From NCBI GenBank assembly GCA_039519185.1, contig CM076849.1:113961806-114025805 (forward strand): a DNA stretch of 64,000 bases. Reading direction: 5' to 3'. The translations under genes and the position numbers were made by a program. The DNA is from Astragalus membranaceus. Its lineage: Eukaryota; Streptophyta; Magnoliopsida; Fabales; Fabaceae. Shown one piece after another: positions 20,162-32,688 of this stretch (position 1 is its first letter; every line of letters begins with the position of its first letter). The notes beneath the pieces are model-generated. The model ran no database searches. It was not told the DNA's origin and was given only the letters and a program-made list of their open reading frames with translations.

Positions 20162-22774
20162 TGTAACGCCCCAAAATAATTTAATTATTTATTTAATTAA
20201 GTTATTTAAGGCTTACAATATTTATTTAATTTTATTAAATAATTCAAGTTTAATTATTTTATTTTATTTTATTAGGAGGTGGTGTCACTATTTAGGTGGT
20301 GCGAGCAAGGGCCCATGATCCACAATTAGGCCCGCGGCCCATTGCTTAGTCAAGTAATTCGACTCTCAAGGGGTCTTAGAAGCTAGTTTTCATTTTGACT
20401 CAAGTGGGAAAAAAGAAAGAAAGTAACGTAAAGAGAGGAGAAGTGGGAAGAGAAGTCGAAACTTGCAAGAGGAAAGGGGGAAGAGCTTCGCGAATCACTC
20501 AAGGAGGGGGAAGAGCTTGTTGGTGTCTTGCAATTCTTTGGAGCCTTGCTTAGCAAATTCGACTTCCATAAGGTTAGTGGGTCCTCTTTTTGTTCTTAAT
20601 ACTATGCGAATTGGGAATTGCTTAGGGTTAGGGTCCTAGGTTAGTTCCATGATTGAATTGTGTTGTTGATGAGGAATTATAATATTGTGATGCTTGTTGT
20701 TGAATTATTATGTTGAGAATTTTATGATTGATGCTTGAGTTGTGGCTAAATGCGAATTGGATACCCTATGTTTGATCATATGTCTCATTGGTGCTTATTT
20801 GGTGAATTTGAGAATCATGGTGACACTTTAGTAATATATATGTAATTGGGCATTTTGATGAATTTAATTTGGTGAATGAAAGTGAGAAAAAATTCTGTTT
20901 AGAAGCCCTAGGCGCCTTGGGCGCCATAAGCATGTTGCTGAAATTTTCAGTGTTGCGCCTAGTCATGGGCGCCAGGCGCCCAGCAGTGTGCTGCGCCAGT
21001 TTTCCAAATTATGTTGCCTGTGTTGCCATTCTGTGTTGCTGTGTCTGTTGCCTGTGTTGCTGTGTCTGTTGCCTGTGTTGCTGTGTCTGTTGCCTGTGTT
21101 GCCATTCTGGGTCACTGTGCTGCCAGTTTTGGCGCTTGTTGCTTGAGTCATGGGCGCCAAGGGCCCCAAAGTCCTGGTGATAGTTTTGTAAAAATTGTTT
21201 TCAGGTTTTCATATTCAGTTAAAATGGCTCATGAAAAATGATTTTGGGCAACAAAGGAGTTGAGTTGCGTGTTTTCACTAGGTGCCTAGTGCATGGGCGC
21301 CAAAAATGATGTTCAGTTTTTGATGAAAATATTATTGGGTTTTCATGTTCTGAGCATTTGGCTGGTGTAAAATTAATTTCGAAGAAAAATAAATTTTGTA
21401 GCATGTGGGTCTTAGGCGCCTAGTGCTTGGGCGCCATGTTGCTGTTGTTCCCTGGGCGCGCCTATGCGCTTGTTGCCTTCCTGGGCGCCCAGCGCCTATG
21501 TGCGCGTGTTGTTCCTGGGCGCCAAGCGCCCAGCGCCTATGTGCGCGTGTTGTTCCTGGGCGCCAAGCGCCCAGCGCCTATGTGCGCGTGTTGTTCCTGG
21601 GCGCCAAGCGCCCATGCGCCTGTGCGTGTTGCCTCTCCTGGGCGCCAAGCGCCCATGCGCCAAGCGCTGTGTTGCCCCTGGGCGCCCAGCGCCCATGCGC
21701 CAGTTTCCAGGATGTCTAACATTTTTCCTAAATTGTTTTTAATGTAACTTTTGACTCGGTTATCCAAATTCAACGGTTCAAAATGCGTTTTGAAGCTAAT
21801 TTCAGTGCCTATCCAATAGTCTCAATTTTATGCAAAAATAAATTATTTTACTGGTGTTTCTGGGCTGATGGTGTTCAAGTGTCCAAATGACTGTTTTCCT
21901 CCATTTTCCCTATGTCGTGTCAATGTCCTGAGTTGATCTATTTGAATTGGTGTTGGTGTGGGTGGTGAGCTGAATTGGTGAGTGATGATGAGGTGAGATT
22001 GGTGAGCAGAGGCTTCGGCCTAATTTTAATTTGGTGAGTTAATTAATGCACTATGGTGAGATTAGAATTTAAAATGTGAAATTGACTGATTTGCGGTGTG
22101 TTGTGATGCATTCTCCATAACACCTCATGAAGCATGTGCATTATTGGTGAGCAGAGGCTACGGCCTAATTTTATTTGGTGAGCAGAGGCTACGGCCTATT
22201 TGTATTTGGTGACGGATCCGACATGCATGTACCCGTGGAGTTTGGGTTGCATTACATGCATAATCATATATTGTGTAATGCTGTTGGAAATAGAATGTTG
22301 ATGGGATTGTTCCATTGTTGTGAATTTGTGTGCCTGGTTTCCCTTTTTCCTATGCATTGCTTAATTCTCATATGTTATTAATTATGAAAAGAGACTCACC
22401 CTACTGCGTTTATGTTGCTTCTTATGTCGGCAACGTGCAGGTAATAACGAGTGAAGGATTTCTTTATGCCTTCGTCTGGTAGGAAGTGTCACGCTCTGAT
22501 ACGTAGCACCAGGGGGGGGTGTCCTATGTTTATGCTTTATTTTCTTAAAACTGCTAGACTTTATTGGTGATGTATTGATTTTAATTTTTTGGAACTCTTT
22601 ATTATTCCGCTGCTGGTGGTGATTGGTTTTAGTGATGCGAACTGAACCTTCCTTACGGTGTTATGTATCTTGATATTTATGGAGTAAATGTAGCACTCGC
22701 TTGTATTGTTTTCAAAAAAAAAAAAAGGCTCTGATTTTATTTAAAAGCTAAGTTATTAGAAATGGGGTGTTACA
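20162..22774 (+). repeat. Element A 3' LTR
   Basis: This 2613-bp LTR is nearly identical to the one at 4439-7071, with roughly a dozen substitutions by eye. It holds three 41-bp units (from 21495) against four in the 5' LTR, and three 21-bp tgtctgttgcctgtgttgc-type units (21030-21100) against two. It ends at 22774 against the duplication cttat. Confidence 0.93.
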
Positions 22775-22779
22775 CTTAT

Positions 22780-24738
22780 CATCATAATATAAAACTCAGA
22801 CCGCAGCCTTATGTATGCGTGACACTCCATGACAAAACCACAATCACAATTCTTAACGACACGGTCCATACATCATATATTACCTCTTTAATTAATCTTA
22901 GTTTTAGCCCCCATGGCCTCATCATCAATCAACTCATTATTTTCTCATCTCAATCACGTCTCTAGGACTAAGCTAGCACTAGGGACCAATCTGTCACTAT
23001 TAGGACCGAAACCAAAACACAAAGCACGGACGCACCACTTGGCGCCCTGGGCGGCCACACTTGGCGCCCAACACAACACACACGCGCACAACCATAGTAG
23101 GTCACCTGAAAAATTAAGACCGCTCTAGCCAAAATGTTCAAAATAGAATTTGGTCACGTGGATACAAAGTTTGGCTCGGGAAAATATGCTCAGAAATCGT
23201 TTTGCACACAAGACCCCCTTTACACAAGTTAAAACGATGTCCAATAGGACCATTTCAAAACGACAAGTGCAAATCTGGAAATTCTTTAGCCAAAGTGCTT
23301 AAAATACAATTTGGTCAGCTGAATACAAAGTTTGGCTAGGGAAATATGTTCAGAAACTGATTTGCACACAACGCCCCCTTTACACAAGCTAAAACGATGT
23401 CCAATAGGACCATTTCAAAACGACAAGTGCAAATCTGGAAATTCTTTAGCCAAAGTGCTTAAAATACAATTTGGTCCGGTGAATACAAAGTTTGGCTAGG
23501 GAAAATATGTTCAGAAACTGATTTGCACACAACGCCCCCTTTACACAAGCTAAAACGATGTCCAATAGGACCATTTCAAAACGACAAGTGCAAATCTGGA
23601 AATTCTTTAGCCAAAGTGCTTAAAATACAATTTGGTCAGGTGAATACAAAGTTTGGCTAGGGAAAATATGTTCAGAAACTGATTTGCACACAACGCCCCC
23701 TTTACACAAGCTAAAACGATGTCCAATAGGACCATTTCAAAATGACAAGTGCAAATCTGGAAATTCTTTAGCCAAAGTGCTTAAAATACAATTTGGTCAG
23801 GTGAATACAAAATTTGGCTAGGGAAAATATGTTCAGAAACTGATTTGCACACAAACACCCTTTTGTGCGCCATGTCTAGACATAGGCAGCACCTTGGCGC
23901 CACTCCAGCAACCAGAACAGCGCCCAGGCAGCAAACAACATACAACACAAGCCACTGCTACAGTACACAGGGCGCCTTTCTCCTAGGCACTTGGCGCCCC
24001 ATGCGCCCCAACACTAACCAAACATCAAATTCCCAATTTAATTTCCAAATCAAATCACAACAACAATCACAAAACATGTTATGCTCATACCAACAATTTC
24101 AATTTCACACTTATACATTAAAAACACAACAAAATGCGAAATCAACATGTTATAAACCCTAACTCATGCCTAAATCGATTTTCTCCTACAATTCATCAAT
24201 TTCAACCAATCCAAACAATCCAACAAATATCATATAACATCAAATAGGACCCTATGATCTACATACAACCTATTATACTCTCTATTATAGAGTGAGACTC
24301 CCCTAACCTTGAATTAGATGAATAGGATCTCTAGAGACGATCACGAACGGAACCATGGCAACCAGATCACACCTTCTCCTTTCTCCTTGGAGTTTTGCGC
24401 ACTTCACCTCTCCTCCTCTCCTCATGGGCGCCACGCCCTCCTTCCCTTCCCACTCTCTCTATTCGCATTTTTCCTTTCTTTTTCTCAAATGAACCAAAAC
24501 CTTAAAATCTCAGCTTTTATATGCGCTTAGGTTGTCGGGCTTGGATTGCGGGCTTCCCCGCAGCTTAAGCCCAATTTAATTACAACACTTATCCGATTCC
24601 AATACTGCTCCTTATTTTATTTAAAACACCTTATACTCATTTTTAATAAGTAATAAATAATAACTATATTATTATTTCTACCACCCAATTTCTTTTAACT
24701 AATTAAATAAATTAATCTATTATTTTTGGGGTGTTACA
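22780..24738 (-). repeat. Element B 5' LTR, 5' portion
   Basis: Read on the minus strand, the LTR starts TGTAACACCCC at 24738 and runs to the A insertion site. It continues B's LTR from 3789-4438. It contains the fourth hairpin unit (22798-22809), GGCGCC-bearing sequence (23035-23070 and 23895-24010), a 160-bp tandem array (23122-23857) and a pyrimidine-rich tract (24370-24490). The flank agaat at 24739-24743 is the presumed target duplication inside element D's integrase. Confidence 0.85.
23122..23857 (-). repeat. 160-161 bp tandem array within element B LTR
   Basis: About 4.6 copies of a unit beginning at attctttagccaaagtgctt recur at 23281, 23441, 23602 and 23763, with a diverged first copy near 23122. 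The unit includes tttgcacacaacgccccctt and aaaacgatgtccaatagg. The internal copies are nearly identical and the outermost ones differ, the usual pattern of unequal exchange. The unit length is in the range of plant satellite monomers, so it could seed a satellite; that is inference. Confidence 0.88.
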
Positions 24739-27700
24739 AGAATCCCATGAACCTCCCTGCTCGAGAACACATGCCCTCAACAAGTCCTCTAACGACTGAA
24801 TAGTCCTCTCCGTCTGACCATCTGTCTGCGGATGATAAGCGGAGCTTAACCTCAACTTAGAACCCAAAGCTTCCTGCAAACTGTTCCAAAATTCAGAAGT
24901 GAATCTTGGATCTCTATCAGACACAATACTAAGCGGAACGCCATGCAACTTCACAATTGTCTTGATGTAGATCTCTGCCAATTTTGGAACTGGATAAGTC
25001 ATATTAATTGGTAAGAAATGAGCAGACTTCGACAACCTGTCCACAACCACCCATATAGCATCAAACCCTCTCACTGTATTTGGCAAACCAGTCACAAAAT
25101 CCATGGAAATGCTATCCCATTTCCATTCCGGAATCTCCAATGGTTGCATCAACCCCGCGGGCTTCTGATGCTCAATCTTAGACTTCTGACAAGTCAGATA
25201 AGAATACACAAACTGTGCCACATCCTTCTTCATACCAGGCCACCAGAACATTTTCTTCAAATCTTGGTACATTTTCGTAGCCCCTGGATGAATACTCAAC
25301 TTGCTCCTATGGCTCTCCTCAAGAATCATTCTCTTCATCTCAGCATCATCAGGAATACAAATCCTATCTCTGAATCTCAATACACCTTGGGAATCTAACT
25401 TGAAATCCCCATTCAAAGCTTGATCATTCACAACTAATAAGTCCACCAACTTCACATCTGACTTTTGGGCTTCTCGAATACTAATCAAAAATTCATTGCC
25501 GATCTTCAACATTCCCAATCTGACACTCTGCGGTGTCACTTCACAAACCAGACTCATGTCCCGAAACTGCTCAATCAACTCTAATTCTTTCACCATCATA
25601 GCCGACATATGCAAGCTCTTCCGACTTAAAGCATCAGCCACGACATTAGCTTTGCCGGGGTGATAGTTCAAGCCGAAATCATAATCCTTCAGCAATTCTA
25701 ACCAACGTCTCTGTCTCATATTTAGCTCCTTCTGATCAAACAAGTATTTCAGACTCTTATGGTCACTAAATACTTCAAATCTAGTACCATACAGATAGTG
25801 CCTCCAAATTTTCAGCACAAACACGATTGCAGCAGGCTCCAAATCATGAGTAGGGTAGTTCTTCTCATGGGTCCTCAACTGCCTGGACGCATAAGCTACT
25901 ACCTTACCCTCTTGCATTAACACACCTCCCAAACCCATCTTGGAAGCATCACAATATACTACAAACGGTTGATCCAGAACAGGCAAAGTCAAAACGGGCG
26001 ATGTAGTCAACCTCTTTTTCAACTCATTGAAGCTCTCCTCACAGCGAGCATCCCACACAAATTCTTTTCCCTTACACGTCAATTGAGTCAACGGAAGTGC
26101 CAACTTCGAGAAACCTTCAATAAACCTCCTGTAGTAACCAGCTAATCCCAAGAAACTCCTAATCTCAGTAACTGACTTCGGGCTCTCCCATAGCAACACA
26201 GCATCAATCTTGGCTAGATCCACAGCTATACCATTACCCGAGATAATATGACCAAGGAAACCTACTTCATTCAGCCAGAACTCACACTTAGACAATTTTG
26301 CATACAATTTCTTTTCTTTCAACACTTCTAGTACTAACCTCAAATGTTCTGCGTGTTCCTCTTCTGTCTTAGAATACACCAGAATGTCGTCAATAAACAC
26401 AACTACAAACTGATCCAAGTAACTATGGAAAGTACGATTCATCTACTCCATAAACACACCCGGCGCGTTGGTAACACCAAACGGCATCACTGAATATTCA
26501 TAGTGCCCATATCTCGTTCTGAAAGCGGTTTTCTGAATGTCTTCATCCTTTACCTTGATCTGGTGATAACCCGACCTCAAATCGATTTTACTAAACACCT
26601 TAGCACCTACCAACTGGTCCATCAGATCATCAATTCTGGGAAGCGGATACCTGTTCTTTATTGTCACTTTGTTCAATTGCCTATAATCGACACAAAGTCT
26701 CATACTCCCGTCCTTCTTTTTCACTAACAATACCGGAGCACCCCATGGTGACACACTTGGCCTTACAAATTTCTTCTCAAGTAGATCTTCTAATTGCTTT
26801 TTCAATTCCGACAACTCTGAGGCTGACATCCGGTACGGGGCCATAGACACAGGCCTAGTACCAGGTATAAGATCAATAGCAAACTCAACCTCCCTCTCTG
26901 GCGGAACACTTGGAATTTCATCCGGGAACACTTCGGGAAATTCACACACTACCTGAACCCCTTCAATGATCGCCTGATTCTCAGCAGACAATGACGCCGT
27001 CAAAGCAAACAGATGAACTCCCTCTTTCATTACCTTATGCAAATGACCAGCAGGCAACAAAACAGATCCTTCTTCTTCGGGAGGAAGGAAACTCACAGAT
27101 CTTCGGAAACAATTAATATGCACATGGTTAAATACTAACCAGTCCATACCAAGAATGACATCCAACCCTCCCAACGGCAAACAAATAAGGTCAACAAGAA
27201 AATCTCTGCCGAAGATTGACAGAGGGCACTTAGCACACACAAGAGAGGTAGTTACTGAACCCTTAGCTGGAGTGTCAATAACCATCTCCCTCATCATAGA
27301 AGATAAAACAAGGTCCAATTTCTCAGCACATAAAGCAGCAATAAACGAGTGCGTAGCACCAGTATCAATAATAGCAATCAAAGGAATACCATTAATAAAA
27401 CATGTACCTCTAATCTCATTAGTATCCTCTGATCCTGCGAGAGCAAACACTTTTCCATGGGACTTCTCTTTCTTCGGCTTAGTACACTTGGTACTAATAT
27501 GACCTGCTTCCCCACAGTTGTAGCACACCACATCCCTCTTCTCACATTTCGCAGCCACATGACCTTCTTTACCGCACTTGAAACATTTATTATCCGAGCA
27601 GTCAAAACTCTTATGGCCCGGCTTGCCACACCTGTAGCACACAACCTTCGCAGGGGCATCTCCCCCACTTGGTTTCTTATTATCAGCATACCTCTGCTTA

Positions 27701-28401
27701 CCCTTACCAGCCTGAACCTCATATGGCTTACCCCGGTTCTGAAATTTACCCCTCTGATCTCTCATGACCTTGGAGTGAGCATTACTATCATCTTCATATA
27801 TCCTGCAACTGTCGATCAAATCAGCAAATACCCGAATCTTCTGGTACCCTATAGCTTTCTTTATATCAGCCCTCAGTCCATTCTCAAACTTTATACACTT
27901 TGAAAATTCAGAATCAGCATCAGCATAGTGGGGGTAAAACTTAGCCAATTCAGTGAACTTGGCAGCATACTCTGTCACTGACATGCTTCCTTGCTTCAGC
28001 TCAAGGAACTCTATTTCTTTCTTACCTCTCACATCTTCAGGAAAATACTTCCGTAAGAACTCTCTACGGAAAACAGCCCAAGTTATCTCCTTATTAGCAG
28101 TTTCTAATCTCTGCCTAACCTCCATCCACCAATCATCAGCCTCTTCTGCCAGCGTATGGGTACCATACCTGACCTTCTGCGCATCATTACAATCCATGAC
28201 CCGAAATATCCTTTCGATCTCTTTCAGCCATGCTAGAGCACCATCTGGATTATACTTGCCCTTAAAAACAGGTGGATTCTCCCTCTAGAACGTGGCTAAA
28301 CTGCGAGTCCCAGCATTTTCAGCACCATTTTGCTGGTTCCCAACAGCATGAGCCATAGCAGGCAAAGCAGCAGCAAGAGCAGCGCCGTTCCTCCCAGCCA
28401 T
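24739..28401 (-). pseudogene. gag-pol of element D, broken by two stops and by element B
   Basis: On the minus strand the frame opens at 28401 with M-A-G-R-N-G-A-A-L, a variant gag start with one more residue than C before codon 39. Codon 39 is TAG (28287-28285) where C has CAG. A second stop (TAG at 26445-26443) replaces the tyrosine of EYMN in RT (C residue 652). Between them lie gag, three CCHC knuckles, DTGATHS and the RT core. After them come FIDDILVYS, RNase H and integrase up to G-G-S-W-D-S (C residue 1220), where element B is inserted. The GPY and chromodomain parts should lie left of the window. The protein is otherwise close to C. Domain order and motifs are kept, so the stops arose after insertion or the copy moved in trans. 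Confidence 0.92.
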
Positions 28402-28503
28402 TTCAACTATCACTGCAGCACAAACAGAAATTTAGAACTAATCTAACAATTCTATTTGTCATATGACACTATGACAGGACGACTTGGCCGGACAGACCAA
28501 ACT

Positions 28504-28515
28504 GCTCTGATACCA
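28504..28515 (-). other. Primer binding site of element D
   Basis: The minus strand reads TGGTATCAGAGC, four bases inside D's 5' LTR end at 28520, matching initiator methionine tRNA. Confidence 0.92.
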
Positions 28516-28519
28516 CTAA

Positions 28520-31054
28520 TGTAACACCCCTTTTCTAATAACCTTACTGTTTAATAAAATCAGAGTTTCTTTTTTTTTTTTGAAAACAATTTAAGCGAGT
28601 GCTACACTTACTCCATTAAATCAACCACTTCACTTTTCATAGTTCGGTTAAAAACCACAAGATACATAGCACCATAAAAAAAAACGTTTAGTTCACATCA
28701 ACTAAATTCAGTTACTTCCAGCAGCGGAATAATAATAAGTTTGAAAATAAAACCAATACATCACCAACAACAATCTAACAGTATAAGGAAAATAACGCAT
28801 AACATAGGACACCCCCCCTGGTGCTACGTATCAGAGCATGACACTTCCTACCAGACGAAGGCATAAGGATAACCTTCACTCGATATTACCTGCACGTTGC
28901 CGACATAAGAAGCAACATAAAAGCAGTAGGGTGAGTCCCTTTTCATAATTAATAACATATGGGAATTAAGCACCGCATAGAAAAAGGAACCAGGAAAACA
29001 GATTCACAACAAAGTCAATAACCATATCACAATTACAACCACAAATCCACAATGCAAAAGGTATGGTTATGCAATGAAATGCAACCCAAACTCCACGGGC
29101 ACATGCATGTCGGATCCGTCACCAAATACAAATAGGCCGTAGCCTCTGCTCACCAAATAAAACTAGGCCGAAGCCTCTGCTCACCAATAATGCACATGTT
29201 TCATGAGATGCTATGGGAATGCATCACAACACACCACAATTCAATCAATCCACCATTTTAATTCATATTCTCACCATAGTGCATTAATCAGCTCACCAAA
29301 TTAAAATTAGGCCGAAGCCTCTGCTCACCAATCTCACCATAGCACACTCACCAATTCAGCCCACCACTCACACCAACACCAATTTCAATTAGGCCAATTT
29401 AGGATATTGACACGACATAGGGAAAGTAGATAAAAATTGCCATTTGGGCACTTGAACACCTCAGCCCATAAACACCAGTAAAATAATTTATTTTTGCATA
29501 AAATTGGAACATTTGGATAGACACTGAAATTAGCTTCGAAACGCATTTTGAACCGTTAAATTTGGATAACCGAGTCAAAAGTTACATTAAAAACAAAATA
29601 GGAAAAATACTTAGACATCCTGGAAACTGGCGCATGGGCACTGGGCGCCCAGAGGCAACACAGAACTTGGCGCAGGGCGCTGGGCGCCTAGGAGCAACAC
29701 AAAAACTTGGCGCATGGGCGCTGGCGCCCAGGAACAGCAACACGCGCACAGGCGCTGGCGCTGGCGCCCAGGAACAGCAACACGCGCATAGGGGCTGGCA
29801 CCCAGGAACTGGCGCAGGGAAACACAGCGCCCAGGCACTAGGCGCCTAAGGCCAACACGCAATAAAACTCATTTTATTTCGAAATTGATTTTGTACGAGC
29901 CAAATGCTCAGAATAAGAGAACCCAATAGAATTTTTGGCAAAAAGTGACATGAATCTTTGGCGCCCATGGGCTAGGCGCCTAAGGCCAAGACAACCCACA
30001 ACTCCTATGACTCCAAAAATGATTTTACACGAGCCATTTAGCTTGGACATAAAGACCCAGTATCAGTTTTTGCAAAATGGACAACAGAAATTTGGGGCCC
30101 TTGGCGCCCATGACACAAGCACCTAGCGCCAAAACTGGCAACACAGTGACACAGAAACAGCAACACAGTGGCAACAGGACAGCAACACAGTGGCAACAGA
30201 ATTGGAAAAACTGGCGCAGGCACACTGGCTGGGTACCTGGCGCCCATGACTGAGGCGCAGGACAAAAAAAAACAGCAACATTGCATATGGCGCCCAAGGC
30301 TCCTAGGAGCTTCCAAAATCAGAATTTTTCAAATTCAAACACCAAAATAAATTCACCAAACACTCAATTATATATATATGATTCAATTATCATCATGATC
30401 CTCAATTCTCACCAAGCAAACACCAACAAGCCATACATTCAAACACGTGGCATACGATTTACATTAGCAACAATTCAAACATCAATCATGCGATTTCAAC
30501 ATAGGCAATTCATGATCATATATCACAACACTACGATTAAATCAATCATCACACAATTCATTCATATAAATTATCCTAGAACCTAACCCTAGGCACTACA
30601 ATTCGCATAAGCCATTAAGAATAAAAAGAGGACCCCCTAACCTCTTAGAAGTCGAAATTGCTAGCAAAGCTCCAAGGAAAATGCAAGTCACCAACAAGCT
30701 CTTCCTCTTCCTTGAGTGATTCGCGAAGCTCCTCCCCCTTTCCTCTTGCAAGTTGCGACTTCTCTTCTCACTTCTCCTCTCTTTTACGTTTCTTTTCTTT
30801 CTTTTCACAATTGAGACAAAAATGCCACTAAGTCACAAGACCCCTAGTGAGTCGAATCCTATGACTATCCAATGGGTCATGGGCTCACTTGTGGGTCATG
30901 GGCTCCGTGCACCATCTAATTCGAGACAACACCTCCTAATAATTAAAATAAAATAAATAAATTAAACCTTGAATTATTTATTTAAATTAAATAAATATTG
31001 TAAGCCTTAAATAACTTAATTAAATAAATAACTAAATTATTTTGGGGCGTTACA
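28520..31054 (-). repeat. Element D 5' LTR
   Basis: The LTR starts at 31054 (TGTAACGCCCC on the minus strand) and ends at 28520 (GGGGTGTTACA), about 2.5 kb. It has the same layout as A, C and H but is more diverged: GGCGCC-rich block at 29640-29860, hairpins near 29136, 29166 and 29310, and a pyrimidine-rich tract at 30700-30800. The bases atagg at 31055-31059 should be the right target duplication; the left copy is outside the window. Confidence 0.9.
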
Positions 31055-32688
31055 ATAGGTGAGTTCTATACTCGCTTAGGGACGTTTTGTTGTCGAGTCA
31101 TGTTATTTTCTGAAATGATACTATGGAAAATCCGCTTTGTGAAAACTTAACGAAAACGTTTTTATCGAAAAACCGTAAATCGCATAATTGCTCGAATTGA
31201 TTGGATTGTCGATTTATGATATATATTGTTTGACTGTTTAATCGCTTTCGCTGGTTTAGAATAATAACTGTTATGTTGGGATATCGATCGGAACGGAATG
31301 GAATTTACTCATGAAAAGTCTGTTTTCTGGAAAACGGATGGAGACGCACGGATCGTGTGCCTCTGTGCACGGGTCGTGCGCCCCCATCTGATGTTACACG
31401 AACTGAGTTTTTAAACACACACGGATCGTTCGCCTAGTCGCACGAGTCGTGTGTATCCTTCTGGAACTTTTATTCAACAACGCCCGGATCGTGCGCCTAA
31501 TCGCACGGGTCGTGCGTATCTTTCTGGAAATCTTTTACATCTTTGTTCAACAGCGCACGGGTCGTGCGCCTACACGCACGGGTCGTGCGCCTACACGCAC
31601 GGGTCGTGTGAGACCTTCTGATCTTCAAATTCAAAGTACCTTTTTATCCGTTCCAAATGATTCCAATTCCCTTCTAATCCATTCCCCAAGGTTCCACAAC
31701 AATGTAAAGGTAACAATGGTAAGAGATTGAACATGTTCGATATAAAGTTTGTGTGTTATGAATAAAATGGAAGACCGCACTTAGAGAACGCGAGAGTGCA
31801 TATGTCAAGAATGATAATAATACACGGTATTTGACTGATATTATACACTGTATTTGACTGATATGGTACATGGTACTTGACTGAAATGACTATTAGCCCA
31901 TTGCGGGTACACAGACTGATAATGTATAATAAAAACAAGAGGAAAAAGGGTGACGACCCTTAGAGGTTAGCATACTAGGGGAGGGGAAGTCATGAGCCCC
32001 AAAACCTAGACTCAAGAATGTTTTCCCCGCTAGAAATAGCGGGATGGGTTCACCAAAGTCAAGAGATGCCTATAAAATAGGTAGACTGAGGTGTTATGCT
32101 AAAAACATGGAACAAAGATTGCATGCTTCATGTGTCGCTTAGGAGGGCCATGAGCATGAAGGTTACAGGAACTAAATGTATTTCCACGTGGTTGCTTTTT
32201 AGGACCACGAGTTTAAAACAAGGCATAATGAACCGATAGAGTAGTAAGGGGTCTCGATAGGACTCACTGAGATAATGTTTATCTCACCCTTCATATTTGT
32301 GGTTTTTACAGAGAAACAGGGGAAAGCAAAGGCGGTAAAGCACGGTTAGCTGATGTGACTCTCTGAGTCATTGAAGACCTAGTTTCATGTTGTAGACCTT
32401 TGTCCCGTTTATTGTTTCTATGTTCCGATTGTATAACTTTTGATGTTAAGTTGTAAAATCGTTTCCGCTACTTTATGTTTTGAGTATTGAACACCAGGAT
32501 TATGTACAAGTCTTAAGTCTTGGAACTTAAGCATTTTCAGAAAGTTGATGAGGTTCGGAGAACCAGTTATTATGTATTATATAAAGTTTTAGATGTGTTC
32601 AATATTTCAATAACAGGAAGTTACTCTGATGTATGCCATTTAGTGCATTTCGGTGATTCTATATTTTAGAATTTATCGGGGTGTTACA
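31055..32688 (+). mobile_element. LTR remnant of an E-family element (element J), interrupted by D
   Basis: The sequence matches the E LTR family read in the plus direction, from the gagttctatactcgcttaggg block to the end tatcggggtgttaca at 32688. Its beginning is missing because D is inserted at 31054. No PBS follows 32688, so this is a 3' LTR end or a solo LTR. It carries repeated CpG-rich motifs, cacgggtcgtgcgcc-like, at 31345-31612, and a gtttttacagagaaacagg block at 32302-32320 that is shared with E and G. It is visibly more diverged from E's LTRs than those are from each other. Confidence 0.82.
31345..31612 (+). repeat. CpG-rich degenerate repeat cluster in J LTR
   Basis: About nine copies of a short motif of the form gcacgggtcgtgcgcc or gcacggatcgtgcgcc are scattered here. 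Each holds a partly palindromic cacg...cgtg core. The equivalent cluster in E's LTR (38519-38775 and 60215-60470) uses the complementary cacgacccgtgcg form in the same LTR position. Confidence 0.75.

Larger units (their letters stand above)
4439..22774 (+). mobile_element. Element A: internally deleted Tekay-type retrotransposon hosting element C
   Basis: A is bounded by TG...CA LTRs and by the 5-bp target duplication cttat (4434-4438 and 22775-22779). The two LTRs are 2633 and 2613 bp. The 20-bp difference is fully explained by repeat-unit changes: an extra 41-bp unit in the 5' LTR, an extra 21-bp unit in the 3' LTR, and single-base run changes that cancel. The interior has a PBS, a gag start, a large internal deletion that joins gag to the end of integrase, and a PPT. 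Element C sits inside the chromodomain region (7738-20062, target duplication agtat). Without C the element would be only about 6 kb. It has lost protease, RT, RNase H and most of integrase, so any mobility had to be supplied in trans. Confidence 0.93.

Noticed and set aside
23122..23857. CRISPR-like array
   Set aside because: The unit repeats over its whole 160 bp with no unique spacers, inside a plant LTR.
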